Shown: positions 16,455 to 25,082 of the stretch, one piece after another
Numbering within the stretch: the first letter of the stretch is position 1
How the letters are laid out: the number at the start of each line of letters is the position of its first letter
NCBI RefSeq assembly: GCF_026967935.1
Contig: NZ_JAPVBL010000006.1
Coordinates: 110,051-174,050 of the forward strand
Reading direction: 5' to 3'
Length of the DNA: 64,000 nucleotides
Origin: Modestobacter sp. VKM Ac-2982
GTDB lineage: Bacteria > Actinomycetota > Actinomycetes > Mycobacteriales > Geodermatophilaceae
The notes under the pieces: generated by a model
Databases searched by the model: none
Seen by the model: only the letters and a program-made list of their open reading frames with translations
What the model was told of the DNA's origin: nothing
Program-made: the position numbers and the translations under genes

Positions 16455-16862
16455 TCAGTCGCCGCTGTAGGCGGCGACGCCGAAGTGCTGCTCGCCGCCC
16501 TCGTCCTCCTGCACCAGGACGGTGTAGGCCTGGCCACCGATGACGGCCGCACAGGTGTCGCCGTCGCACTCCACGGTCTCGACGGTGGCGCCCTGGCCGC
16601 CGACGACCGCGACGAACGCGGCCTCGGTGTCGGCGTTCGCGTCGTCGGCCTGCTGGTGGTACCAGGACAGCCCACCGATGGCGAGGGCCGCGACGATGAC
16701 CGCGACCAGCACGGTGATCAGCGAGGCGGTGTGCCGGCTGACGAAGCCCGGCTCCTGCTCCTGCTGGACGGTGCCGTCGTCCGCGGGCACGACCGGGGCG
16801 GCGCCGGGCTGGGCCGGGACCTCCTGCGTGGGGTCGGCGGAGGTGGTGCTGTCGGTGCTCAT
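16455..16862 (-). CDS. Small single-pass membrane protein, unknown function
   Basis: A 135-residue protein from ATG 16862. The first 45 residues are Pro/Glu/Gln-rich and cytoplasmic by prediction. One helix (ASLITVLVAVIVAALAIGGL) leads to an extracytoplasmic tail of about 65 residues with two cysteines close together (VECDGDTCAAV), likely a disulphide. I recognise no family. The strand and spacing (167 bases) do not tie it firmly to the DUF3048 gene downstream. Confidence 0.65.
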   Translation of the reverse strand: MSTDSTTSADPTQEVPAQPGAAPVVPADDGTVQQEQEPGFVSRHTASLITVLVAVIVAALAIGGLSWYHQQADDANADTEAAFVAVVGGQGATVETVECDGDTCAAVIGGQAYTVLVQEDEGGEQHFGVAAYSGD

Positions 16863-17264
16863 CTGGTGCGTGCCTCGTCTGTTCCGGGGTGGGACGCCGT
16901 GCGGCCGTCCGTGGTGGGCCGGCAACGGCGCCGGCCAGGTCAGCGCCGAACAGTGCCACACCCTCCGGCCGATACGGGCTCCTCCCAGGGAGCTGGGACC
17001 GGGTTCACAGCGGACGGGCAGTCAGGTGGCACGACAGCACGCGCTGCGGTGTGTCGCCACGCCGTGTGTTCGTCCGCGCCGGATGCGCCGATCGGTTCGG
17101 ACCCGCCGTCGTCACCTGCACGTTCGTCGTCAGGACCGCACCGACATGCGGAACCGGACCGGCTCGGGACCGCCGGCGGGCTCTCGACGCGGACGCGGGA
17201 CCGTGCCTAGGTTGCCGTCACCGGCCGCCCGACGGACCTGCGGCCGCTTCCCGGAAGGACGTCC
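16863..17264. other. Divergent intergenic region, no gene seen
   Basis: About 400 bases between the small membrane protein and the M28 peptidase. It must hold both promoters, but I see no clear -35/-10 pair or operator. Confidence 0.5.
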
Positions 17265-18785
17265 ATGTCGCGCCGCACCCGCCGATCCGCCCTCACCCTG
17301 GGCACCGCCGCCGCCACCTTCGCCGGCTCGGTGCTCCTGGCCGCACCGGCCAGCGCCGGGGGCAACCCGCACCCCCACGGCTTCGCCCAGCGGGTCTCCA
17401 CCGAGGAGGTCGCTGCGCACCTCGCCGCCTTCCAGGAGATCGCCGACACCCACGGCGGCAACCGGGCCAGCGGCACGCCCGGGTACGACGCCTCGGCCGA
17501 CTACGTGCAGCAGCTGTTGGAGGAGGCCGGCTACCAGGTGGAGCGGCAGTACTTCGACTTCGTGGCCTCCTCCACGACGGCCCAGGCGCTGACCGTGGCC
17601 GGCGCCGCGGTCGACGTCATCGCGATGGAGTACTCACCGTCGGGCACGGTCACCGGGGCGCTCTCGGCGCTGGCCGCCGACGACGCGACGCCGGGCTGCG
17701 AGGCCGCCGACTACCCGGAGACGGTAGCCGGCACGGTCGTCCTGGTCTCCCGCGGCACCTGCTCCTTCACGGTCAAGCAGCAGCTGGCCACCGCGGCCGG
17801 CGCGGTGGGCGTCCTGGTCTACAACAACGTCGCCGACGAGCCGCTGAACGGCACCCTGGGCGAGGCCGTCCCCGGCGCCCCGGCCGGCGGGCTCACCCAG
17901 GCGGCCGGGCAGGCGCTGCTCGGCCAGGTGGGGCAGCAGGCCACCCTCGACATCCAGGTCGAGGTCACCGAGACCGCCACCTCCAACGTCATCGCCCAGA
18001 CCCCCTACGGCGACACCGAGAACGTGATCATGCTCGGCGCCCACCTGGACTCGGTCCCCGACGGCCCCGGCATCAACGACAACGCCACCGGCTCGGCCGG
18101 CATCCTGCAGACCGCGCTCGAGCTCGCCGAGGTGAAGCCGACGCAGAACGCGGTGCGGTTCGCCTGGTGGGGCGCGGAGGAGTCCGGGCTGATCGGCTCC
18201 TGGGAGTACGTCGAGTCGCTGACCGAGGCCGAGCGCGGGCAGATCGCCGGGTACCTCAACTTCGACATGATCGGGTCGCCGAACCACATCATCGGGGTGT
18301 ACGACGCCGACGAGTCGACGTACACCGCACCGGTCGCGGTGCCGGAGGGGTCGGCCTCGCTGGAGCAGGTCTTCACGGGCTACTTCGACCGCACCCAGCA
18401 GCCCTGGGTCGACACCGAGTTCTCCGGCCGGTCGGACTACCAGGGCTTCATCGAGTACGGCATCCCGGCCACCGGGCTGTTCACCGGCGCCGACGACATC
18501 AAGACCCCCGAGGAGGTCGCGCTCTTCGGCGGCACCGCCGGGATCCCGCACGACCCGAACTACCACTCCCCCGCCGACGACCTCAGCAACGTCGACCTGA
18601 CCGCACTGGGCATCAACAGCCAGGCGATCGCCTTCGCCACGCTGTCGCTGGCCCAGGACCCCACCCCGCTGGACCTGACCGACAACCACCCGGGCAAGGG
18701 CAAGGGCAAGGACAAGGGCAAGGGCACGGGCCACGACCGCGGGCAGGGCAACGGCGGCGACCGGAGCACCGACGTGGCGGCCTGA
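17265..18785 (+). CDS. Secreted M28-family zinc aminopeptidase with PA domain
   Basis: A 506-residue exported protein. The signal peptide has a twin-arginine-like start (MSRRTRRSALTL) and ends near APASA. A protease-associated domain follows (VLVSRGTCSF, then VGVLVYNN), inserted in the M28 catalytic domain. Zinc ligands are visible: GAHLDSVP (His, Asp), GINDNATG (Asp), GAEESGL (Glu-Glu), NFDMIG (Asp), and YHSPADD (His). It removes N-terminal residues from extracellular peptides. The C-terminus ends in a Lys/Gly-rich tail (KGKGKDKGKG), perhaps a wall-binding segment. A perfect 34-base palindrome follows the stop. Confidence 0.88.
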   Translation: MSRRTRRSALTLGTAAATFAGSVLLAAPASAGGNPHPHGFAQRVSTEEVAAHLAAFQEIADTHGGNRASGTPGYDASADYVQQLLEEAGYQVERQYFDFVASSTTAQALTVAGAAVDVIAMEYSPSGTVTGALSALAADDATPGCEAADYPETVAGTVVLVSRGTCSFTVKQQLATAAGAVGVLVYNNVADEPLNGTLGEAVPGAPAGGLTQAAGQALLGQVGQQATLDIQVEVTETATSNVIAQTPYGDTENVIMLGAHLDSVPDGPGINDNATGSAGILQTALELAEVKPTQNAVRFAWWGAEESGLIGSWEYVESLTEAERGQIAGYLNFDMIGSPNHIIGVYDADESTYTAPVAVPEGSASLEQVFTGYFDRTQQPWVDTEFSGRSDYQGFIEYGIPATGLFTGADDIKTPEEVALFGGTAGIPHDPNYHSPADDLSNVDLTALGINSQAIAFATLSLAQDPTPLDLTDNHPGKGKGKDKGKGTGHDRGQGNGGDRSTDVAA

Positions 18786-18802
18786 CCTCCGCTGCTCCAC
18801 CT

Positions 18803-18836
18803 GCGGGGCCGGACACCAGCTGGTGTCCGGCCCCGC
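18803..18836. terminator. Perfect 34-base palindrome, terminator
   Basis: 17-base arms meet with no spacer at CAG|CTG, immediately after the M28 peptidase. It probably ends that transcript and insulates the following catabolic operon, whose first start is about 100 bases later. Confidence 0.8.
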
Positions 18837-18938
18837 TGCCGTCCCCGCCCGGTCGTGTCCCGCCCGGTCGTGGCAGCCGGTCGCGGGGGGATAGCGTGCG
18901 GGAGCCGCCGCTCCCGGACGGCCGGAGGAGGATGCCGC

Positions 18939-19889
18939 ATGACGATCACCCGGTCCGACGTCCGGCAGGCGGCCGCCCGGATCGCGCCGTTCGTCCGGCG
19001 GACTCCGGTCGTCGTCCTGGCCGGCTCCGGCCTGGGGCTGCCGCACGACGTCGTCGTCAAGCTCGAGCAGCTCCAGCACTCCGGGTCGTTCAAGGCGCGC
19101 GGGGCGTTCAACACGCTGCTGTCCGCCGACGTCCCGGCCACCGGGGTGATCGCCGCCTCCGGCGGCAACCACGGCGCAGCCGTCGCGTACGCCGCCCAGC
19201 GGCTCGGGCACCGGGCGACGATCTTCGTCCCCGCCGCCGCACCGGAGGCGAAGCTGGCGCGGATCCGGCGCTACGGCGCCGACGTGGTGGCGGTCGGCCG
19301 CGACTACGCCGAGGCGTACCGGGCCAGCGCCGAGGAGGAGTCCCGCACCGGGGCACTGCGGGTGCACGCCTACGACCAGCCCGAGGTGGTCGCCGGGCAG
19401 GGGACGGTCGCCGCCGAGCTCAGCGAGCAGGCACCCGACCTGGACACGGTGCTCATCGCCGTCGGCGGCGGCGGGCTGATCGCCGGCTGCGCCAGTTGGT
19501 ACACCGACAGCCTGCGCGTGGTCGGGGTCGAGCCGGAGCGGGCGCCGACGCTGCACGCCGCACGGGCGGCCGGGCACCCGGTGGACGTCGAGGTGGGCGG
19601 GCTGGCCGCCGACGCCCTCGGCGCCCGCCGGCTGGGCGCCATCGCCGCCGAGGTCGCCGCCCGGCACGTCGACGAGGCCGTGCTGGTGCCCGACGAGGCG
19701 ATCCGGGAGGCCCAGCGGCTGCTCTGGGAGGAGCTGCGGGTGCTCGCCGAACCCGGCGGGGCGACGGCGCTGGCCGCCCTGCTGTCCGGCGCGCACGTCG
19801 CTGCCGCCGGGGACCGGGTGGGCGTCGTGGTGTGCGGGGCGAACCTGGACCCGGCGTCCTGGTCGGTGCTGCCCGAGACGGGGGTCTGA
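18939..19889 (+). CDS. Threonine/serine dehydratase-like PLP enzyme (copy 1)
   Basis: A 316-residue fold-type II PLP enzyme. The Schiff-base lysine is Lys52 in SGSFKARGA; SGGNHGAAVAYAA and the phosphate-binding AVGGGGLIAG loop are intact. Such enzymes eliminate water from serine, threonine or 3-hydroxyaspartate to give an enamine and then a keto acid; racemases share the fold. There is no ACT regulatory domain, so it is the catabolic length. ATG 18939 has an excellent site (GGAGGAGG). One base separates its stop from the next gene. The RidA gene two genes on is a natural partner because RidA hydrolyses the enamine/imine product. Confidence 0.85.
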   Translation: MTITRSDVRQAAARIAPFVRRTPVVVLAGSGLGLPHDVVVKLEQLQHSGSFKARGAFNTLLSADVPATGVIAASGGNHGAAVAYAAQRLGHRATIFVPAAAPEAKLARIRRYGADVVAVGRDYAEAYRASAEEESRTGALRVHAYDQPEVVAGQGTVAAELSEQAPDLDTVLIAVGGGGLIAGCASWYTDSLRVVGVEPERAPTLHAARAAGHPVDVEVGGLAADALGARRLGAIAAEVAARHVDEAVLVPDEAIREAQRLLWEELRVLAEPGGATALAALLSGAHVAAAGDRVGVVVCGANLDPASWSVLPETGV

Positions 19890-19890
19890 C

Positions 19891-21084
19891 GTGCCGGTGC
19901 TGCTGCGCGGCCTCGTCCTGCCCGTCCTCGCCGACCCGGTCCCACGCGGCGCGGTGGTCGTCGAGGACGGCGTCATCACCTACGTCGGCCCGGCGTCCCG
20001 GGCCCCGCACCTGACCGGGGAGGTGACCGAGGTCGACGCCGGCGACGGCGCGGTGGTCCCGGGGATGATCGACGCCCACGTGCACCTGGTCGCCGACGGT
20101 GCCGCCGACTTCGCCGGTTCGGTGGTGCGGTCGAGCACCGAGCAGCTGGCGGCGCGGGCCGCGGCCAACGCCCGGCGCACCCTGGCCGCCGGCACCGTCG
20201 CGGTGCGTGACCTGGGTGCCCCCGACGGGATCGCGATCTCCCTCGGTCATCAGGTCGCCGCCGGCCGGGTCCCCGGCCCGGAGATCACCGCGGCCGGCCG
20301 GGCGCTCACCGCCCCCGGCGGCCACATCCCCTACCTCGGCGTCGAGGTCCAGGGGCCCGCGGAGCTGGCCGCCGCCGCCCGGGCGGAGCTCACCGCCGGC
20401 GCCGGCGGCATCAAGCTGGTCGCCACCGGTGGCGTGCTCACCCCGGGGTCCGCCCTCGGCAACGCCCCCTTCGCCGAGGACGAGCTGGCCGCGGCGGCCG
20501 CCGTCGCCCGGGCGCAGGGCCGGTGGGTCGCCGCGCACGCCATCGGCCACGAGGGCACCAAGCTGGCACTGCGCGCCGGGGCGACCAGTGTCGAGCACGG
20601 CTACCTCCTCGACGACGAGACGGTCACGCTGATGGCCACGACGGGCGCGGTGCTGGTGACCACCCAGGTCGCGGTGGCCCGGATGCTGCGCAACCGCGAC
20701 CTGGTCGACCCGGCCGTGGTGGCCCGGGCCGAGGAGATCCGGGACGTGGCCGTCGCCTCGCTGCGGCGCGCGGCCCGGGCCGGCATCCCGATCGCCGGGG
20801 CCAGCGACGCCGGCACCCCGTTCAACCCGCACGGCGGGGTCGCCGAGGAGGCGGCGCTGCTGGTCGCCGACATCGGGCTGACGACGGCGCAGGCGCTGCG
20901 GGCGGTCACCGCCACCGCGGCGTCCTGCCTGCTGCGGCCGGACCTCGGGCACCTGTCGGTCGGCGCCCCCGGGCACGTCGTGGTCACCGGCGCCGACCCG
21001 CTGGACGACGTGACCGCCCTGACCGACGTCCGCACCGTCGTCCTCGGCGGCCGGCTGGTCGACATCCCGGAGAGGACGACATGA
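19891..21084 (+). CDS. Metal-dependent amidohydrolase (COG1228-like, copy 1)
   Basis: A 397-residue amidohydrolase-superfamily protein starting at GTG 19891. It has GMIDAHVHL (HxH metal ligands), GGIKLVATGGVLTPG (the lysine usually carboxylated), AAHAIGHEG and VEHGYLLDD (His ligands), and SDAGTPFNPHG (catalytic Asp). These features match the prolidase/imidazolonepropionase-like branch that hydrolyses dipeptide or N-acyl bonds. It is homologous along its length to the gene at 22832-24064. The end overlaps the next gene by ATGA. Confidence 0.85.
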   Translation: MPVLLRGLVLPVLADPVPRGAVVVEDGVITYVGPASRAPHLTGEVTEVDAGDGAVVPGMIDAHVHLVADGAADFAGSVVRSSTEQLAARAAANARRTLAAGTVAVRDLGAPDGIAISLGHQVAAGRVPGPEITAAGRALTAPGGHIPYLGVEVQGPAELAAAARAELTAGAGGIKLVATGGVLTPGSALGNAPFAEDELAAAAAVARAQGRWVAAHAIGHEGTKLALRAGATSVEHGYLLDDETVTLMATTGAVLVTTQVAVARMLRNRDLVDPAVVARAEEIRDVAVASLRRAARAGIPIAGASDAGTPFNPHGGVAEEAALLVADIGLTTAQALRAVTATAASCLLRPDLGHLSVGAPGHVVVTGADPLDDVTALTDVRTVVLGGRLVDIPERTT

Positions 21085-21527
21085 CCGACACCCCCACGAT
21101 CTCCCTGCCCACCCCACCCCCGCCGGGGGCGAACTACGTCCCGGCCCGCCGGCACGGCGACCTGCTCTTCATCGCCGGCCAGCTGCCCTTCGTCGACGGG
21201 CGGCTGCCGCGCACCGGCAAGGTCGGCGACACCGTCGACGTGCCCGCGGCCGCGGAGCTGGCCCGGCTGGCGGCGCTCAACGGGCTGGCCGTGGCCGCCG
21301 CGCACCTCGGCTCGCTGGCCGGCGTCTCGGTCGTGCAGGTCACCGTCTTCGTCGCCAGCACGCCCGACTTCACCGAGCAGCACCTGGTGGCCAACGGCGC
21401 CAGCGACCTGCTGATCGAGGCGCTCGGCGAGCGGGGCCGGCACGCCCGCACCGCCGTCGCCGCCCCGGTGCTGCCGCTGGACACCCCGGTCGAGGTGCAG
21501 CTGGTGCTGGGGGTCGAGGCCCCGTGA
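21081..21527 (+). CDS. RidA family enamine/imine deaminase
   Basis: A 148-residue protein. Family features: GDLLFIAGQLPF near the start, ALNGLAVAAAHLGSL, VQVTVFVAS, and the ligand arginine in ARTAVAAP with PVEVQLVL at the end. RidA proteins hydrolyse 2-aminoacrylate and 2-iminobutanoate released by PLP dehydratases, protecting other PLP enzymes. ATG 21081 overlaps the stop of the amidohydrolase (ATGA), and its own stop overlaps the next GTG start (GTGA), so the four genes form one coupled operon. The length fits the YjgF-like branch with a short N-terminal extension. Confidence 0.88.
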   Translation: MTDTPTISLPTPPPPGANYVPARRHGDLLFIAGQLPFVDGRLPRTGKVGDTVDVPAAAELARLAALNGLAVAAAHLGSLAGVSVVQVTVFVASTPDFTEQHLVANGASDLLIEALGERGRHARTAVAAPVLPLDTPVEVQLVLGVEAP

Positions 21528-22750
21528 CCGCCGTGCACGTCGACGAGCAGCTGCTGAACACCTACGTCACCGAGCTGGGCGCCCTCGGCGAGACCCCCGA
21601 CGGCATGTACCGGTTCGTGTACGCCGAGGCCTGGCAGCGGGCACGCGACGCCCTGCTGCGATGGATCGACGAGGCCGGCCTGGAGGGCCGGGTCGACGCG
21701 GTGGGCAACGTCTTCGGGCGGTTGCCGGGCTCCGGCGACGGCGTCGTCCTCACCGGGTCCCACGTGGACACGGTGCCCTCCGGCGGCAAGTACGACGGCG
21801 CGCTCGGTGTCGTCGGCGGGCTGGCGGCGCTGGCCGCGCTGCGCGCCCAGCACGGCACCCCGACCACGACCCTCGAGGTGGTCGCGCTGTGCGAGGAGGA
21901 GAGCAGCCGCTTCCCGGCCAACTTCTTCGGCACCCGCGGGATGCTCGGCCTGATCGCCCCGGCCGAGCCCGACCGCCTCCGCGACCGGGACGGCGTGCTG
22001 CTCGCCGACGCCATGCGGCAGGCCGGCCTGGACCCGGCGGCGATCGCGAGCGCGGAGCGACACGACCTCCGCGCCTTCCTGGAGCTGCACATCGAGCAGG
22101 GCCGGGTGCTGGCCGACGAGGGCGTCGACGTGGGGCTGGTGGAGGTCATCCCGGGCATCGCCTGGGAGACGGTCACCGTGCACGGCCGGCAGGACCACGC
22201 CGGCGCCACGCCGATGGACCTGCGCCGCGACGCCCTCCAAGCGGCGGCGCAGATGGCGCGGGAGATCACCACCGCGGTCGAGCAGGAGGGCCGGCCCGCC
22301 GTGGTCACCACCGGGCGCTGGACCGTCGAGCCCGGGCAGCCGAGCATCGTGCCGGGGCTGGCCCGGTTCTCCGTCGACCTCCGGCACCCCGACCTCGGGG
22401 TCCGGGACCGGCTGTTGGACACCGTGCACCGGATCTGCACGGCCGTGGCCGAGCGGCACGGGGTCGAGGTGGACGTCGTCCGGGACAAGGACGAGGAGCC
22501 GGCGACGATGGACGCCGACCTGCTGGAGGTGCTCCGCGGCTCGGCCGAGGAGTGCGGGGCCAGCTGGCGGCGGATGCCCAGCGGCGCCGGTCACGACAGC
22601 CAGCTGATGGCCTCCCGGGTGCCCACCGCGATGGTCTTCGTGCCCAGCGTCGAGGGCCGCTCGCACACTCCCGCGGAATACACGTCACCCGCCGACTGCG
22701 CCCGCGGCGCCTCCGTCCTCGCCACCGCCCTGCACCGACTCGCCTGGTGA
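21524..22750 (+). CDS. M20-type Zn-dependent hydrolase (hydantoinase/carbamoylase family)
   Basis: A 408-residue two-domain amidase. Metal and substrate motifs: GSHVDTVPSGGKYDGALG, CEEESSRFP, LELHIEQGRVL, HAGATPMDLRRDA (lid domain) and MPSGAGHDSQLMA. This set defines the N-carbamoyl-L-amino-acid hydrolase / allantoate amidohydrolase group. The likely reaction is removal of an N-carbamoyl or N-acyl group from an amino acid. It starts at GTG 21524 in a GTGA overlap with ridA and is last in the plus-strand operon. Two perfect hairpins follow. Confidence 0.87.
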   Translation: MTAVHVDEQLLNTYVTELGALGETPDGMYRFVYAEAWQRARDALLRWIDEAGLEGRVDAVGNVFGRLPGSGDGVVLTGSHVDTVPSGGKYDGALGVVGGLAALAALRAQHGTPTTTLEVVALCEEESSRFPANFFGTRGMLGLIAPAEPDRLRDRDGVLLADAMRQAGLDPAAIASAERHDLRAFLELHIEQGRVLADEGVDVGLVEVIPGIAWETVTVHGRQDHAGATPMDLRRDALQAAAQMAREITTAVEQEGRPAVVTTGRWTVEPGQPSIVPGLARFSVDLRHPDLGVRDRLLDTVHRICTAVAERHGVEVDVVRDKDEEPATMDADLLEVLRGSAEECGASWRRMPSGAGHDSQLMASRVPTAMVFVPSVEGRSHTPAEYTSPADCARGASVLATALHRLAW

Positions 22751-22753
22751 CGC

Positions 22754-22795
22754 CCCCACTCCCCACCAAAATGGCCATTCTGGTGGGGAGTGGGG
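22754..22795. terminator. Terminator hairpin
   Basis: 15-base perfect arms (22754-22768, 22781-22795) with a 12-base loop that itself contains the palindrome AATGGCCATT. It lies four bases after the amidase stop, between convergent operons. Confidence 0.75.
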
Positions 22796-22827
22796 AGGGG
22801 CCAAAGTCGCGACTTTGGCCCCTCCCC
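22792..22827. repeat. Palindromic repeat, copy 2 (AAGTCGCGACTT type), perfect 36 bases
   Basis: A perfect palindrome with 18-base half GGGGAGGGGCCAAAGTCG. The core and GGCC flanks are shared with copies at 6430 and 51511. It partly overlaps the preceding hairpin and ends before the stop of the convergent amidohydrolase gene, so it may also act as a terminator. Confidence 0.7.
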
Positions 22828-22831
22828 GGGT

Positions 22832-24064
22832 TCAGGCCGTGGGGACGGCGGGGCCGGTGTCCGGGAGCTCGTCGCGGTGGACGACGCCGTCCTTGACCAC
22901 CAGGACCACCCGGCCGGTCGCGGTGATGTCGGTGACCGGGTCACCGTCGACCACGATCAGGTCGGCCAGCTTGCCGACCTCCAGGGTGCCGAGCTCGTGC
23001 GCCAGCCCCAGGTTCTCGGCGGCCCCGCGGGTGGCGGCGATGATCGTCTGCATCGGGGTCAGGCCGTGCTGCACCATCAGCGCGAGCTCGCGGGCGAGGT
23101 CGCCGTGCGGGTTGAACGGCGTGCCGGCGTCGGTGCCGGCGGCGATCTTCATCCCCGAGGCGACCGCGGCGGCGAAGCTCTCCCGCTGCTTGGCCGCCTC
23201 CCGCTCGGCCTTGTCGACCACCCACTCCGGGATGCCGGCGGCCATGCCGTTCCGGATGATCCCGTCGACGGCGAGGATCGTCGGCACCAGGAACGTGCCC
23301 TGCGCGACGGCGATGTCCAACAGCTCGTCGTCGAGGTAGAAGCCGTGCTCGATGGAGTCGATGCCGGAGATCAGCGCGTTGTGGATGCCGGACCGGCCGA
23401 TGGCGTGGGTGGTGACCCGGCGGCCGGAGTTGTGCGCCTCCTGGGCGACGACCGCCAGCTCCTCCGGCAGCAGCGCGGTCTGGGTCGGGGAGACGCCCGG
23501 GGTGAGCACCCCGCCGGTGGCCATCACCTTGATCACCGCTGCGCCGGCCTTGATCTCGGCGCGGGTGGCCTTGCGGACCTCGTCGGGGCCGTCGGCCTCC
23601 CGGCCGATGAAGTGTCCGTGCCCGCCGGTCATGGTGATCACCCGGCCGGCCGCCTGCACCCGCGGCCCCGGCACCAGGCCGCGGTCGATCGCCTTGGCCA
23701 GCTCGACCACCACGTCGTCGGCGGCGCCGCAGTCGCGCACGGTGGTCACGCCGGACATCAGCGTCTCCACCGCCCCGGCGGCCGCGCGCAGGGTGGCCAG
23801 CGGCACCGTGTCGCCGGCGGTCTGGGCCATCAGGTCCGGGGCGCCGTCGGCGGTCAGGTGCACGTGGCAGTTGATCAGCCCGGGCAGCACCGTGCGGCCG
23901 CCGCCGTCGATGACGTGCTCCGGGGCGGTGCTCGGCGCGTCGGCGACCGGGCCGATCCAGACGATCCGGCGGCCCTCGACCACCAGCGCCTGCCCGGGGA
24001 CGGGGGCGGAGCCGGTGCCGTCGACGACGGTGACGTTGCGGAGCAGGAAGCTGGCGGGGGTCAT
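22832..24064 (-). CDS. Metal-dependent amidohydrolase (COG1228-like, copy 2)
   Basis: A 410-residue paralogue of 19891-21084. Motifs: GLINCHVHL, AVIKVMATGGVLTPG, THAIGRSG, IEHGFYLDD and TDAGTPFNPHG, so all expected metal ligands and the catalytic Asp are present. It probably cleaves dipeptides or N-acyl amino acids in the cytoplasm. It is the last gene of the minus-strand transporter operon, 40 bases after the second dehydratase gene. Start ATG 24064. Confidence 0.85.
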   Translation of the reverse strand: MTPASFLLRNVTVVDGTGSAPVPGQALVVEGRRIVWIGPVADAPSTAPEHVIDGGGRTVLPGLINCHVHLTADGAPDLMAQTAGDTVPLATLRAAAGAVETLMSGVTTVRDCGAADDVVVELAKAIDRGLVPGPRVQAAGRVITMTGGHGHFIGREADGPDEVRKATRAEIKAGAAVIKVMATGGVLTPGVSPTQTALLPEELAVVAQEAHNSGRRVTTHAIGRSGIHNALISGIDSIEHGFYLDDELLDIAVAQGTFLVPTILAVDGIIRNGMAAGIPEWVVDKAEREAAKQRESFAAAVASGMKIAAGTDAGTPFNPHGDLARELALMVQHGLTPMQTIIAATRGAAENLGLAHELGTLEVGKLADLIVVDGDPVTDITATGRVVLVVKDGVVHRDELPDTGPAVPTA

Positions 24065-24104
24065 GCGATGCCTTCCGGTCAGGTGGTCGTGCGCCGAACA
24101 GGGC

Positions 24105-25082
24105 TCAGCTGGTCAGGCGGCCGAACAGGCCGAGGTCGACGTTGCCGCCACTGGCGATGGCGACCACCCGGGTGCCGGCGGGCAGGTCCAGCACCCCGGT
24201 CATCAGCGCCGCCAGCGGGGCGGCGGCCGAGGGCTCCAGCAGCAGCTTGGTGCGGGACACCGCCAGCGGCAGCGCCCGCAGGATGTCCTCGTCGCTGACC
24301 GTCACCACCCGCTCGACGAAGGCCTGCACGTGGTCGACGGTGACCTGCCCGCTCATCGGCGCGGCCAGGCCGTCGGCGATGCTCCGGGCGGCGGGGTGCC
24401 GCACCGGCCCGCCGGCGGCCAGGCTGCGGGTCATCACGTCGGCGGTCTCCGGCTCCACCCCGATCACCCGGACGCCCGGCGCCAGCCGGGCCAGCGCCGC
24501 GGCGACCCCGGAGATCAGCCCGCCCCCGCCGACCGGCACCAGCACCACCTCGGCGTCCGGCACGTCCTCGGCGATCTCCAGCCCGACGGTGCCGGTTCCG
24601 GCGACGACCGCGGGGTCGTCGAACGGGTGCACCGGCACCCGGCCGGTCTCGGCGACGGTGGCGGTGTAGACGTCCAGCAGGTCGCCGTCGGTGAGGACGA
24701 CGTCGGCCCCGTAGGCCCGGCAGGCGGCGATCTTCGCCGGCACCGCGGTCGTCGGCATGACCACCGTGCCCGGCACCCCGACGCTGGCGGCCGCGTAGGC
24801 GACGGCGGCCCCGGCGTTGCCGGCGGACAGCGTGATCACCCCGCGGGCGCGCTGGTCGGGCGGCAGGGACAGCACCTTGTTCAGCGCCCCGCGGGCCTTG
24901 AAGCTGCCGGTCCGCTGGAAGAGCTCGGCCTTGAGGTCCAGCCGCACCCCCCACAGCTCGCCGAGGCTGGTGGAGCGGAGCACCGGGGTGCGGTGCACCC
25001 GGTCGGTGAGCCGCGCCGCCGCCGCCCGGATGTCGTCCAGGGTGACCAAGGCCGGGTCGGTCGTCTGCATGCCCGCGATCAT
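24105..25082 (-). CDS. Threonine/serine dehydratase-like PLP enzyme (copy 2)
   Basis: A 325-residue fold-type II PLP protein. Lys62 in TGSFKARGA is the Schiff-base residue; VPVGGGGLISG is the phosphate loop. The usual SxGNH motif reads SAGNAGAAVA, so the conserved His is replaced by Ala, which may change specificity compared with copy 1 (SGGNHG). ATG 25082 overlaps the stop of the preceding permease (ATGA), tying the enzyme to the transporter. No ACT domain. Confidence 0.83.
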   Translation of the reverse strand: MIAGMQTTDPALVTLDDIRAAAARLTDRVHRTPVLRSTSLGELWGVRLDLKAELFQRTGSFKARGALNKVLSLPPDQRARGVITLSAGNAGAAVAYAAASVGVPGTVVMPTTAVPAKIAACRAYGADVVLTDGDLLDVYTATVAETGRVPVHPFDDPAVVAGTGTVGLEIAEDVPDAEVVLVPVGGGGLISGVAAALARLAPGVRVIGVEPETADVMTRSLAAGGPVRHPAARSIADGLAAPMSGQVTVDHVQAFVERVVTVSDEDILRALPLAVSRTKLLLEPSAAAPLAALMTGVLDLPAGTRVVAIASGGNVDLGLFGRLTS

